Source of the DNA: an uncultured Eubacteriales bacterium
Lineage (GTDB): Bacteria > Bacillota > Clostridia > Oscillospirales > Oscillospiraceae
Reading direction: 5' to 3'
Length of the DNA: 46,539 bases
NCBI GenBank assembly: GCA_900545815.1
Contig: URAM01000013.1
Span: 1-46,539, forward strand
Shown in pieces: positions 14,713-23,836 of this stretch (positions are counted from its first letter, which is position 1; each line of letters opens with the position of its first letter). Position numbers and translations under genes: made by a program. The notes below the pieces were generated by a model that was not told the origin of the DNA, did not search any database, and worked only from the letters and a program-made list of their open reading frames with translations.

Positions 14713-14753
14713 AATAATAGGGTTATTATACGCCCACCGGCAACCGTATGCAA
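14713..14753 (-). promoter_or_regulatory. Promoter of argF with overlapping inverted repeat
   Basis: On the minus strand TTGCAT (14753-14748), 17 bp, TATAAT (14730-14725). The palindrome ATAATA GGGT TATTAT (14714-14729) covers the -10 box and start point. It is AT-rich like an ArgR box but does not match the ARG consensus well. Confidence 0.6.
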
Positions 14754-14820
14754 GGGAATCGGTGGAAAACCGGAAATTTATGCAAATGGCTGAGGAGGGG
14801 AGAGGGCGGGGCAGGTGAAC

Positions 14821-14849
14821 TTGACGAAAGGGGTCGATTGTGTTATAAC
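14821..14849 (+). promoter_or_regulatory. Promoter of the AEC transporter gene
   Basis: TTGACG (14821-14826), 17 bp, TATAAC (14844-14849), 39 bp before the ATG. Confidence 0.65.
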
Positions 14850-14888
14850 CGAAAGAGCATTTTTGAAAAAATCTGAGGTGAGGAAAAA

Positions 14889-15806
14889 ATGAGCACAGGG
14901 GTCGTTGCCACCCAAATGGCCATCATGTTTCTGTTCTTATTCATCGGCTACGGCTTGACCAAGCGGGGGCATTTCTCAGTGGACACCAGTCGAGATCTGT
15001 CCTTTGTCATCTCCAACATCTGCTGTCCCTCCATGCTTCTGGCGGGCATTTTCAATGCTCCGGCCATGACGGGATGGGAACTGTTGGAGGGTGGTATCGC
15101 TTCGGTGGTCATCTACATCATCCTGATCCTGATCGGGATGCTGATGGGGCCGCTGCTGCGTGTCCCCAAGCCGGAGCGGAAATTCTACCAGCTCATGACC
15201 ATCTTCAACAATATGGGCTTCATCGGCTATCCGGTGGTCAATGCGGTCATCGGGCCGGAGGGGATGGGCTTTGCGGCGCTGTTCAACCTGGGCTTTAACC
15301 TGCTCCTCTTTACCTACGGCATCGTCCTGCTCCGGCAGGGGCAGGTTCGGGTGAACTGGAAGACCTTCCTCAACGCCGGCACCCTCTCCGCCCTCTTGGC
15401 CATCCTGCTGCTGCTGACCCGTTGGACGGTGCCCACGCCGGTGGTGAGCTGCCTGAGCTACATGGGCAATGCCATGACCTTCTTTGCCTCTGCCATCATC
15501 GGTCACAGTTTGGCGCGGACGTCCTGGAAGGTGGTGCTGGAGAACAAGAAGCTCTACCTGTTCGTGGCGCTGCGCTACCTGCTGGTGCCTATCCTGCTGG
15601 GGCTGGCGCTGAAACGGGTGGTGAGCAACGAACTGCTGCTGAATGTGTTCGTGCTGCTGATGGCCATGCCGGCGGCCAATATGCCGCTGATGATGGCACA
15701 GGAGTACGACATGGAAACGGACACCCTGACGGGGGGCATCGTGCTGAGTACGGTGTGCTCCATCGTGACCATTACGGTTGTGGCGACCGTTGTGCGTATG
15801 CTATAA
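14889..15806 (+). CDS. AEC (auxin efflux carrier) family transporter
   Basis: 305 residues, about ten membrane spans in the two inverted five-helix halves of the AEC/bile-acid-transporter fold. Landmarks are the N-terminal GYGLTKRGHFSVDTSRDLSF, TIFNNMGFIGYPVVNAVIGP in the first half, and LLMAMPAANMPLMMAQEYDM in the second, where family members carry the unwound helices. Bacterial AEC proteins export or exchange organic acids such as malate, or amino acids; substrate here is unknown. GAGGTGAGG lies close before ATG 14889. It stands divergent from argF with separate promoters; no terminator is evident before the next gene. Confidence 0.88.
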   Translation: MSTGVVATQMAIMFLFLFIGYGLTKRGHFSVDTSRDLSFVISNICCPSMLLAGIFNAPAMTGWELLEGGIASVVIYIILILIGMLMGPLLRVPKPERKFYQLMTIFNNMGFIGYPVVNAVIGPEGMGFAALFNLGFNLLLFTYGIVLLRQGQVRVNWKTFLNAGTLSALLAILLLLTRWTVPTPVVSCLSYMGNAMTFFASAIIGHSLARTSWKVVLENKKLYLFVALRYLLVPILLGLALKRVVSNELLLNVFVLLMAMPAANMPLMMAQEYDMETDTLTGGIVLSTVCSIVTITVVATVVRML

Positions 15807-15820
15807 TTCATTCGAAAAAA

Positions 15821-15866
15821 CAGATTGCATTTTATTCCGTCACATGGTGACGGAACTCTGTGAGAC
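15821..15866. repeat. Small hairpin repeat, copy 1
   Basis: CAGATTGCATTTTATTCCG, a stem TTCCGTCAC / GTGACGGAA, then ACTCTGTGAG. The same flanks surround a different but equally perfect stem at 45067-45109. It lies between the AEC and glyoxalase-fold genes. Confidence 0.6.
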
Positions 15867-15901
15867 AAATTTATTTATATTATAATGTAGGAGGTATCGA
15901 G

Positions 15902-16279
15902 ATGGAATTTAAGATGGATCATCAGAATTTCAACGTGGCAGATCTGGACAAGTCCATTGCATTCTACCAGGAGGCTTTGGGGCTGCACGAGGTGCGCCGG
16001 AACGAGGCGGCGGACGGATCCTACAAGATCGTCTACATGGGCAACGAGGTCTCCAACTTCCAGCTGGAGCTGACCTGGATGCGGGATCACCCCCAGAAGT
16101 ACGACCTGGGCGAGTGCGAGTTCCACCTGGCCTTCCGAGTAGATGACTACCCCGCCGCCTACGAGAAGCACAGCAAGATGGGCTGTGTCTGCTACGGCAA
16201 CGAGGCCATGGGGGTTTATTTTATCAATGATCCGGATGGGTATTGGTTGGAAATTTGCCCCTACAGAAATAGAAAGTGA
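15902..16279 (+). CDS. Glyoxalase/VOC-superfamily protein, lactoylglutathione-lyase-like
   Basis: 125 residues, two beta-alpha-beta-beta-beta modules as in glyoxalase I. The four metal-ligand positions look filled: His in MDHQNFNVADLDKSIAFY, Glu in SNFQLELTW, His in ECEFHLAFRVDD and Glu in DGYWLEICP. A metal-dependent lyase or isomerase role (methylglyoxal hemithioacetal) is therefore plausible but thiol partner and substrate are unknown, and other VOC enzymes share these ligands. ATG 15902 has AGGAGG 8 bp upstream. A strong terminator follows directly. Confidence 0.85.
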   Translation: MEFKMDHQNFNVADLDKSIAFYQEALGLHEVRRNEAADGSYKIVYMGNEVSNFQLELTWMRDHPQKYDLGECEFHLAFRVDDYPAAYEKHSKMGCVCYGNEAMGVYFINDPDGYWLEICPYRNRK

Positions 16280-16282
16280 GGA

Positions 16283-16320
16283 AAAAGACCTGGAACGGTG
16301 GGTTCCAGGTCTTTTTTTAT
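16283..16320 (+). terminator. Terminator of the VOC gene
   Basis: Stem AAAGACCTGGAAC / GTTCCAGGTCTTT with loop GGTGG, then seven T. Confidence 0.9.
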
Positions 16321-16335
16321 ACAGAATAGAGTGGA

Positions 16336-16364
16336 TTGAGATTCTTTTTGCGATATGCTAAAAT
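16336..16364 (+). promoter_or_regulatory. Promoter of the MmeI-type gene
   Basis: TTGAGA (16336-16341), 17 bp, TAAAAT (16359-16364), 38 bp before the start codon. Confidence 0.6.
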
Positions 16365-16402
16365 AAAAGGAAATGAAGGAACGTTTTAGGAGGGAAAGGC
16401 AC

Positions 16403-19180
16403 ATGACGGACATACAGCAGAGGGAGGCGGCGAAGCAGTTTGCCTCTTATTGGAAAGAAAGAGGATATGAAAAGGGGGAAAGCCAATCGTTTTGGCTTTC
16501 CCTGCTTCGAGAGGTTTATGGAGTAGAGCACCCGGAACAGTTTATTTCGTTTGAAGAGCAGGTGCATCTAGATCACACTAGCTTTATGGATGGGTTTATT
16601 CCCTCAACAAAGGTGCTGATTGAGCAAAAAGGTTTGGGAAAAGACTTGAATAAGGCGATCAGACAGTCAGATGGAACCTATTTAAATCCGTTCCAACAGG
16701 CAAAACGTTATATTACGGAACTGCCGGTATCCAAACATCCGCGTTGGGTCGTCACTTGTAATTTTTCTGAATTTTATATATACGATATGGAACGCCCAGG
16801 CGGAGAACCGGAGAAACTGCTTTTGGCCAATCTGGAGAAAGAATATTATCGTTTGCAATTTTTGGTGGATAAGGGAAATGAACACTTGCAACGAGAAATG
16901 GAAGTTTCCATAGCAGCTGGTGAAATTGTGGGGTTGCTGTATGATGCGTTTTATAAGCAGTATGCAGATCCCAGTAGTGAGCGGGCATTAAAAAGCTTGA
17001 ATATTCTATGCGTACGTTTGGTATTCTGCCTGTATGCGGAAGATGCAGGGATATTTGGACGGCATGGGATGTTTCATGACTATTTGGCAGAGCTTGAAGC
17101 GAGAAAAATGCGCCGGGCACTGATTGAGCTTTTTAAGGTTTTAGATACCCCTCCAGAGCAGCGTGACCCGTATCTGAAAGAGGATTTTCCAGAATTGGCA
17201 GCGTTTCCCTATGTCAACGGCGGCTTGTTCCAGGATGAGGAGATTGAAATTCCGCCGGTGACGGATGAGATTCGTGACTTGCTTTTATCCAAAGCTAGTG
17301 CTGAGTTTGACTGGTCTGAGATCAGTCCGACGATTTTCGGCGCTGTATTTGAAAGTACGCTGAACCCGGAGACCCGGCGTTCGGGTGGAATGCATTATAC
17401 ATCCATCGAAAATATTCATAAGGTGATCGATCCGTTGTTTTTAGAGGAGCTGAAAGGGGAACTACGGCATATTTGTGAGATTGCAGTGGAGAAAGAGCGT
17501 AACCGGCAGCTACGAGGCTTCCAAAAGAAGCTGGCGTCCTTGCGCTTTTTGGATCCTGCCTGCGGCAGCGGCAATTTTTTGACGGAGACTTATATCAGCC
17601 TGCGCCGGTTGGAAAATGAGGTGCTCCGTGAGTTGGAATACGATCAGATTATGATCGGGGACGCAAAGAACAATCCCATAGAGGTGTCCATCGCCCAATT
17701 CTATGGAATTGAGATCAACGATTTTGCGGTGACAGTTGCGAAGACGGCGTTATGGATTGCGGAAAGCCAGATGATGAAGGAGACCGAAGCAATCGTCCTG
17801 ATGCATCTTGACTTCCTTCCGTTAAAGACGAATGCCTCCATTGTAGAGGGAAATGCCTTGCGCCTGGACTGGGAGAGCGTGGTGCCGAAGGGGAAGTTGT
17901 CTTATATTATGGGGAATCCGCCGTTTCTTGGTGCTCGACTGATGAGTAAAAATCAAAAAGCGGATGTGAACAATATTTTTGCTGGGTGGGAAAATGCTGG
18001 AAATCTCGACTATGTTTGCTGTTGGTATAAAAAATGCACTGATATGATGGCTGGCACAGCGATTCGCAGTGCATTGGTATCTACGAACTCTGTTTCCCAG
18101 GGCGAAAGCGTTGCGAATCTGTGGAAGCCGCTTTTTGACACAGGGGTACATATTGACTTTGCGCACCGTACATTCCGTTGGGACAGTGAGGCAAAAATAA
18201 AAGCTCATGTGCATTGCGTCATCATAGGATTTAGTGTTTCACCTAATGCAAAGGCGAGGTTGCTCTTTACGGATGGAAGGTATCAAGAAGTATCTAATAT
18301 CAATGGATATCTTCTGAATGCGGAGAATGTGTTTATCGAAAGCAGAAAGAAACCAATTTGTGATGTCCCGGAGATTGGAATCGGCAATAAGCCGATTGAC
18401 GGGGGCTTTTATCTATTTGAAAAAGATGCAATGGAAGAATTTATAAAAAAAGAGCCTGCATCAAAGAAGTATTTCCGTCCTTGGTATGGTGCAAGAGAAT
18501 TTATAAACTGCAAACCTCGCTATTGTTTATGGTTGGGGGAATGTTCGCCTGCGGAGCTGCGTAAAATGCCCCTATGCAGGGAGCGTGTTGCACAAGTAAG
18601 AGAATACCGACTTGCTAGCCCGAGTGCTGGAACAATAAAACTTGCGGATAAGCCGACTCGCTTTCACGTTGAGAATATGCCAAAAGGAAACTATATTGTT
18701 ATTCCGGAAGCATCATCTGAAAGGCGTCGATATGTCCCTATGGGTTTCTTTACGCCAGATATTTTGTGCAGTAATCTTGTGAAAATTATTCCGAATGCTA
18801 CCGTTTATCACCTGGGTGTTCTCACATCCAATGTCCACATGGCATGGATGCGTGCTGTTTGTGGGCGGTTAAAGAGTGATTACAGATATTCCAAAGATAT
18901 TGTCTACAACAACTTCCCCTGGCCGGAACCGACAGATGCGCAAAAGGAAAAGATCACCCAGACTGCGCGGGGGATTTTGGATGCCCGTGCGCTTTATCCG
19001 GACAGCAGCCTTGCAGATTTGTATGATGAGGTCACCATGCCGCCAGAATTGCGCAGGGCACACCAAAACAACGACCGAGCGGTGATGCAAGCATATGGTA
19101 TGCCGATCAAGGGAACAACAGAGAGTATTTGCGTAGCTGAGCTGATGAAACGGTATCAGGAGCTGACAAGCAAAAAATAG
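16403..19180 (+). CDS. MmeI-type (type IIL) single-chain restriction endonuclease and DNA methyltransferase
   Basis: 925 residues, the normal size of the MmeI family. N-terminal nuclease: D63 in FMDGFIP and E74-Q-K76 in VLIEQKG fit the D-X10-ExK catalytic pattern, so cleavage should be intact. A helical spacer follows. The gamma-class adenine methyltransferase has the SAM motif LDPACGSGNF (about 383-392) and catalytic NPPF (about 505). From about 560 comes the target-recognition domain (including FRWDSEAKIKAHVHCVIIGF and PWYGAREFI) and a C-terminal helical part (SDYRYSKDIVYNNFPWPEP). The family cuts unmodified phage DNA and protects itself by methylating one strand. Recognition sequence cannot be predicted here. 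ATG 16403 has AGGAGGG 8 bp upstream. The gene is visibly more AT-rich than its neighbours and stands alone between terminators, consistent with acquisition. Confidence 0.9.
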   Translation: MTDIQQREAAKQFASYWKERGYEKGESQSFWLSLLREVYGVEHPEQFISFEEQVHLDHTSFMDGFIPSTKVLIEQKGLGKDLNKAIRQSDGTYLNPFQQAKRYITELPVSKHPRWVVTCNFSEFYIYDMERPGGEPEKLLLANLEKEYYRLQFLVDKGNEHLQREMEVSIAAGEIVGLLYDAFYKQYADPSSERALKSLNILCVRLVFCLYAEDAGIFGRHGMFHDYLAELEARKMRRALIELFKVLDTPPEQRDPYLKEDFPELAAFPYVNGGLFQDEEIEIPPVTDEIRDLLLSKASAEFDWSEISPTIFGAVFESTLNPETRRSGGMHYTSIENIHKVIDPLFLEELKGELRHICEIAVEKERNRQLRGFQKKLASLRFLDPACGSGNFLTETYISLRRLENEVLRELEYDQIMIGDAKNNPIEVSIAQFYGIEINDFAVTVAKTALWIAESQMMKETEAIVLMHLDFLPLKTNASIVEGNALRLDWESVVPKGKLSYIMGNPPFLGARLMSKNQKADVNNIFAGWENAGNLDYVCCWYKKCTDMMAGTAIRSALVSTNSVSQGESVANLWKPLFDTGVHIDFAHRTFRWDSEAKIKAHVHCVIIGFSVSPNAKARLLFTDGRYQEVSNINGYLLNAENVFIESRKKPICDVPEIGIGNKPIDGGFYLFEKDAMEEFIKKEPASKKYFRPWYGAREFINCKPRYCLWLGECSPAELRKMPLCRERVAQVREYRLASPSAGTIKLADKPTRFHVENMPKGNYIVIPEASSERRRYVPMGFFTPDILCSNLVKIIPNATVYHLGVLTSNVHMAWMRAVCGRLKSDYRYSKDIVYNNFPWPEPTDAQKEKITQTARGILDARALYPDSSLADLYDEVTMPPELRRAHQNNDRAVMQAYGMPIKGTTESICVAELMKRYQELTSKK

Positions 19181-19187
19181 TATCGCG

Positions 19188-19221
19188 AAAAAGACCGGAA
19201 GCATAGCTTCCGGTCTTTTCC
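19188..19221. terminator. Bidirectional terminator between the MmeI-type and RND genes
   Basis: Perfect 13-bp stem AAAGACCGGAAGC / GCTTCCGGTCTTT with loop ATA, flanked by A and T runs on both sides, between two convergent genes. Confidence 0.9.
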
Positions 19222-19242
19222 GTTATGCGGTTGTTTGGACGC

Positions 19243-22200
19243 TCACACCTTCAACAGATCGCTATCATCGTCCAGCTCCGCTTCGTCGAATTCGACCACC
19301 AGCGGTTTTTTCCGGTACAGGATGTCGTACATGACCGGAACGATGAAAAGGGTCATGAAGGTGGCGTAGAGGAGGCCGCCGGCCACCACAATGGCCATGC
19401 CGCGGCTGGCGCCGGCCATGGTGTCCTGGCTGAAAACCAGGGTACACATGGACAAAATCGTGGTCAGCGCCGTCATGAGGATGGGGCGCATACGGGTCTT
19501 GCCTGTGATGAGCAGCGCTTCCCGCTTCTCAAAGCCCGCAATGCGCAGCTGATTGACGTAGTCCACGAACACGATGCCATTGTTGACCACGGTGCCCATG
19601 AGCACCAGGAAGCCAATGAGGCTCATGATGGACAGCTGTTCCTGGCCGATGAGCAGGCCAATGAGGCCGCCGGTGAAGGCCAGAGGGACGGTAAAGAGGA
19701 TGATGAAGGGACTGAGCAGGCTCTGGAACTGAGCCACCATGACCAGGTAGATGAACAGCAGACCCAATGCCAGCATCTTGACCATCTGCTCCAACATATC
19801 ACGGGTGTTCTCCGTCTCACCGCTGATCTCGGCGCTGTAGCCCTGGGGCATCTCGTACTCGTCCAGGAGCTTCTGCACCTGATCGGACAGCTTGGTGGTG
19901 TTATAGCCGTCCTTGGTGTCCGCTTTCACCTGGATCATGCGGGTGTTGTTTTCACGGGAAATGGTGGCCACGCCGCGGGTCTCCTTCACCTTGGCGAAGT
20001 CCTTCAGCTTATATTTCTTGGTCACCGACTTGCCTTCATCGTCCGTGGTGTTGGACTCCAATTCCAGGTTCATCAGGTTTTCACGGGTCAGCTTGTCCTC
20101 CTCATCCAGGATGTCCACCTGCATCTCCTGTCCGTCTATGGTCACGGTGGCGGCCTTTTTCTCGGTGGTCAGACCGGCGGAGATGGCAGAGTAGATCTGC
20201 GCCACGGTGAGGTTTTTCCGCATGGCCTTGTCCTTGTCGATGACCAGGCGGAGGACATCATCGCCCTTTTCCTGGCCGTTGGTGATGTTTTCAAAGCCTT
20301 CCACCTGACCGATGAGTTTCTCAATGTCCTGGCTCACCTCCATGAGCTTGTCCAGGTCATTGCCGTACACGTCCACCTCCAGGCCGCTGCCCATCAGGGT
20401 GGACATATCCCCCATGGCGGAGGCGGAAACGGTCAGGTCACAGCCCAGCTTCTTGCCCACTGCTTCCAGGCCGTCGCAGATGGCGTCCATCTGCTCCTCC
20501 TTGGTAACCGTCTCGTCTGGGAGGATCATGAACTGATAGGTGGTGAAGTCCTGCTGGGTGCCCATGGAGCTGGTCATGATGGACGCACCGCCGCCAGCCA
20601 GGACGCCTACCTTGTCCACATGGTTCACCTTCAGCATGGCGTCCATCACTTCGTCTGCCTTCTTGTAGGCGTCCTGCTCCTTGATGTCATCATCCAGCTT
20701 CATGCTCACCGTGATCTGGTCGGCGCCGATGTCCGGAATCATGACCACGCCCATCCGGATGACCTCTACCACAGAGAAGGCCAGCAGCAGGATGGACACC
20801 AGCAGGGGCACGAGCTTCACCCGCAGGCAGAAGGACAGCACCTTTTCATAGAGACGCAGCAGGGCGTCAAAGAACCGGTGAGAGCGCTCCTTGGTCTTGC
20901 GCAGCATCACCGAGCTCATGGTGGGCACCACGGTCAGGGAGACCAGCAGGGAGGCCACCAGGGCGTAGGTGATGGTCATGGCGAAGGGGAGCATGAGCTG
21001 ACGGGTGTAGCCGGTGGTGAAGATCATGGGCAGAAAGACGCAGACGGTGGTGAGGGTGGACGCCAAGATAGGCCCCTGCACCTGCCGTGCGCCCTGCACC
21101 GAAGCGCGTGCCGGATCAATGCCCCGCCCTCGGAGACGGTAAATGTTCTCAATGACCACGATGGAGTTATCCACCAGCATACCGATGCCCAGAGCCAGAC
21201 CGGCCAGAGACATGATGTTTAGGGTGATGCCGCTGAAATACATCATCAGGGCGGCCACCAGCACGCTGAAGGGGATGGAGAAGGCCACCACCAGAGTGGG
21301 CTTCACGTTCTTCAGGAAGGCGGCCAGCACCAAAATCGCCAGGGCTGCGCCCCAGAGCATACTGCTGAAGATGTTGTCGATAAACTGTTTGATGTAGTCG
21401 CCCTGGTCGCTGAGCATGGTGAAATCCAGGCCGTCATACTCCTTTTCCAGGTCGGCGATGGCCTTGTTGCAGGTTTTGGATACATCGCTGGTGCCGGCGG
21501 TGCTGGCCTTGAAGATGGACAGCACAATAGCGTCCTGGCCGTTGACCTTGGCGTAAGTCTCCCCAGCGTTGTCCACCACCGTCACCTTGGCCACGTCCCC
21601 CAGACGCACGTCCCCAATGCCGTCCACATGGCAGAGGAGCATCTTTTCCAGATCCTTGGTGCTGTCAAAGGCGGAACCCACCTTTAAGAGCCACTGATGG
21701 TCGCTCTTGTCGTCCACATATCCGGCGGGCATCTCGAAGTTCTGGGCGTAGATGAGGGAGGACAGGGTGTCCATGCTCAAAAGGGAATTGAGGTTGGCGT
21801 TTTTCAGGGCTTCTTCCCGGGAGGTCTGATAGGTTTTCTCCGCCTCCGCCAGCTTGTCCTGGGCGCTCTGGAGCTGTGCGGCGCCGCTGCCGAAGCCGGC
21901 GGCAGCCTGGATCTTGGCGGACTCGATGTCGGCGTAGTTTTTGCCCTTCATGGCCTTCTTATACTGCTCCAAAATGCCCTCGGTCACCTGGATCTGCACT
22001 TGCAGGGAGGTGATCTGGCTGTCAAAGCTGTCGGCGGATTTCTTGGCCTGCTGGAGCCCCTTTGCCGTGCGCTCCAGGGTCTCGGCAGAGGTCTGGATGC
22101 TGCCCACGGTGGTGTTGCCCTGGGCGATGAGCTGGTCGATGGCGGCCACAGTCTCCTCGTCCAGACCGGCCACTTCGGCGGCGGCCTTCAAATCCTCCAG

Positions 22201-23151
22201 GGGCATACTGTCCTCCATGCCGGCGTTGTGGAGGGTGCGGTAGAGCTGGCTGAGCTGCTTGGAGGATGCCATCATGGTATTCACCGTGTCGTCCACCTCA
22301 TCCAGCTTCACGCCGTTGTCTGCCAGCTGGTCTACAATGGCCTGCCGCGCCTGCTGGAGGGCGCTCAGGCTGGCCTGCTGGTTGGTCAGCTGAGTCTCAT
22401 AGGAGGACATCTGATCAGTGGCCTGGGATGCCTGTCCCAGCTGGCCGCTGGTGCTCTCCTGCTGGGCTTCCAGCTGCGCCTGCGCCTTGTCCAGCTTGCC
22501 CTTGGCGCTGTTCAATTCTTTCTTCGCCTTATCCAGCTTGCTGCTGACCTTCACCAGCAGCTTGTCATTGAGCTCGTCGATTTTAGATTGGTCTAAGCGC
22601 ACCTCTACCGTCTGTTCCACCAGCCCCATGGTGCTGACGCTGGCCACGCCGTCCAGGCGTTCCAGACGGGGCAGGAGGGTGTCGGAGACGAAGTCGGACA
22701 GCTCGTAGATGTCCTTGCCCTCGTAGTTCACCGAGGTATACATGGTGGCCACCATATCAATGGACAGCTCCATCACGTTGGATGCCCCGCAGGTGTCCGG
22801 CAGGGATTCTTTCACCTGGTTCAGGGCGGTGTTGACCTTGACCATGGTGGAGTCCATATTGGTGCCGTCGGCGAATTCCAGCAGGACGATGCTCACATTC
22901 TCTCGGCTGGAGCTGGTGACCTTGGTGACGCCGGTGACGGTGCCCAGGGCAGACTCCAATGGCTTGGTCACATCGTTCTCCACCTTTTCGGGGCTGGCCC
23001 CTGGGTCAGTGGTGACGACCATCATGTAGGGCAGGTCGATCTCCGGCAGCAGGTCAGTGGTCATCTTGGTCAGGCTGACTGCGCTGAGGGTCAGCACGAT
23101 GATCACCGCTACCAGGACGGTAAAAGGTTTTTTCACACAAAATTTTGACAT
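19243..23151 (-). CDS. RND-type multidrug exporter with a large coiled-coil insertion
   Basis: 1302 residues; ordinary AcrB/SwrC-type pumps have about 1040. The N-terminus (KKPFTVLVAVIIVLTLSAVS, TTDLLPEIDLPYMMVVT) and the two six-helix bundles with the family core SLAGLALGIGMLVDNSIVVIENIY are standard, including the DN proton-relay aspartate. Between DQSKIDELNDKLLVKV (about 200) and the resumed porter-domain motif IYAQNFEMPAGYVDD lies about 255 residues of Gln/Ala/Lys/Glu-rich heptads that should form a helical hairpin outside the membrane. The substrate is probably a drug, lipid or surfactant. The MarR gene 43 bp upstream shares its transcript. ATG 23151 has GGAGG about 15 bp upstream, somewhat far. 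No membrane-fusion protein gene is adjacent. Confidence 0.9.
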   Translation of the reverse strand: MSKFCVKKPFTVLVAVIIVLTLSAVSLTKMTTDLLPEIDLPYMMVVTTDPGASPEKVENDVTKPLESALGTVTGVTKVTSSSRENVSIVLLEFADGTNMDSTMVKVNTALNQVKESLPDTCGASNVMELSIDMVATMYTSVNYEGKDIYELSDFVSDTLLPRLERLDGVASVSTMGLVEQTVEVRLDQSKIDELNDKLLVKVSSKLDKAKKELNSAKGKLDKAQAQLEAQQESTSGQLGQASQATDQMSSYETQLTNQQASLSALQQARQAIVDQLADNGVKLDEVDDTVNTMMASSKQLSQLYRTLHNAGMEDSMPLEDLKAAAEVAGLDEETVAAIDQLIAQGNTTVGSIQTSAETLERTAKGLQQAKKSADSFDSQITSLQVQIQVTEGILEQYKKAMKGKNYADIESAKIQAAAGFGSGAAQLQSAQDKLAEAEKTYQTSREEALKNANLNSLLSMDTLSSLIYAQNFEMPAGYVDDKSDHQWLLKVGSAFDSTKDLEKMLLCHVDGIGDVRLGDVAKVTVVDNAGETYAKVNGQDAIVLSIFKASTAGTSDVSKTCNKAIADLEKEYDGLDFTMLSDQGDYIKQFIDNIFSSMLWGAALAILVLAAFLKNVKPTLVVAFSIPFSVLVAALMMYFSGITLNIMSLAGLALGIGMLVDNSIVVIENIYRLRGRGIDPARASVQGARQVQGPILASTLTTVCVFLPMIFTTGYTRQLMLPFAMTITYALVASLLVSLTVVPTMSSVMLRKTKERSHRFFDALLRLYEKVLSFCLRVKLVPLLVSILLLAFSVVEVIRMGVVMIPDIGADQITVSMKLDDDIKEQDAYKKADEVMDAMLKVNHVDKVGVLAGGGASIMTSSMGTQQDFTTYQFMILPDETVTKEEQMDAICDGLEAVGKKLGCDLTVSASAMGDMSTLMGSGLEVDVYGNDLDKLMEVSQDIEKLIGQVEGFENITNGQEKGDDVLRLVIDKDKAMRKNLTVAQIYSAISAGLTTEKKAATVTIDGQEMQVDILDEEDKLTRENLMNLELESNTTDDEGKSVTKKYKLKDFAKVKETRGVATISRENNTRMIQVKADTKDGYNTTKLSDQVQKLLDEYEMPQGYSAEISGETENTRDMLEQMVKMLALGLLFIYLVMVAQFQSLLSPFIILFTVPLAFTGGLIGLLIGQEQLSIMSLIGFLVLMGTVVNNGIVFVDYVNQLRIAGFEKREALLITGKTRMRPILMTALTTILSMCTLVFSQDTMAGASRGMAIVVAGGLLYATFMTLFIVPVMYDILYRKKPLVVEFDEAELDDDSDLLKV

Positions 23152-23194
23152 AGTTTTGTTCTGTTTCCTCCAGAATGTGTGGGTGTGGGCGGCG

Positions 23195-23629
23195 CTACAG
23201 CTTCTTTAAGACCAGCCGGATCTGCTCCAGCAGCTTCTGTTCCAGATGCTCCATCTGACCGATCTCCTCCGGCGTGAATCCGCTCATCAGCTCCTGTAAG
23301 AGTGTGTCACGGGCGCTCTGTCCCTTCCGCACCAAAGCGCGGGCAGAGGGGCGGAGGGAGAGGTGTACTTTGCGCCGGTCGGCCTGGTCTGGCTCTCGAC
23401 CGACCAGACCCTTCTGCACCAGGTGCTCCACTGCGGTGGACACGTTGGACTTGGCTAAGAGCAGGTTGTCGGCAATCTCCCGACAGGTGTCGCAGGCAGG
23501 ACTTTCCGCCAGGAAGAGGATGATGCCGATCTCGATCATGGTCAGATCAAACTCCTCAATGATCGGCTCCATACTCTTGCTGCACAGCTGCTTCACGCTT
23601 TGCGCCCACACCAGCATAGTGTGTTCCAA
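23195..23629 (-). CDS. MarR-family transcriptional regulator
   Basis: 144 residues. Winged helix in the middle: LAESPACDTCREIADNLLLAKSNVSTAVEHLVQKGLVGREPDQADRRKVHLSL (about 40-95) with the D-x-R-x wing, flanked by dimerisation helices at both ends. It precedes the RND exporter in one minus-strand operon, so the likely role is a ligand-relieved repressor of the pump and of itself. The start is TTG 23629, because AGGAGG lies 10 bp upstream of it while the first ATG is five codons further in and too far from any ribosome site. A palindrome at 23672-23686, just after the -10 box, is the likely operator. Confidence 0.88.
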   Translation of the reverse strand: MEHTMLVWAQSVKQLCSKSMEPIIEEFDLTMIEIGIILFLAESPACDTCREIADNLLLAKSNVSTAVEHLVQKGLVGREPDQADRRKVHLSLRPSARALVRKGQSARDTLLQELMSGFTPEEIGQMEHLEQKLLEQIRLVLKKL

Positions 23630-23671
23630 TGGCTGGGTGCCTCCTTTCTAAATGATGTTACGAGTTAGGAG

Positions 23672-23720
23672 AGATAGTTCTTATCTATAACCATTATAAA
23701 GAGAACGGGTTAGATGTCAA
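23672..23720 (-). promoter_or_regulatory. Consensus promoter and operator palindrome of the marR-RND operon
   Basis: On the minus strand TTGACA (23720-23715), 16 bp, TATAAT (23698-23693). Six bp downstream lies AGATA GTTCT TATCT (23672-23686), an inverted repeat covering the start of transcription, where a bound MarR dimer would block the polymerase. Confidence 0.75.
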
Positions 23721-23836
23721 GGGGAAGTTTGTGAACAATGAAATGGCAAGGCGCAAGGCGCCCAAAACAGCACCGGAACGGTGGAGGATGCGGGTCGCTT
23801 GCCTGTCACAATGGGCGTGATGGGCGAGCATTGTCC

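Noticed and set aside
19225..21222. 665-codon plus-strand frame rich in His, Gln and Gly
   Set aside because: Shadow of the RND exporter gene on the other strand; composition is that of an antisense frame and there is no ribosome site.
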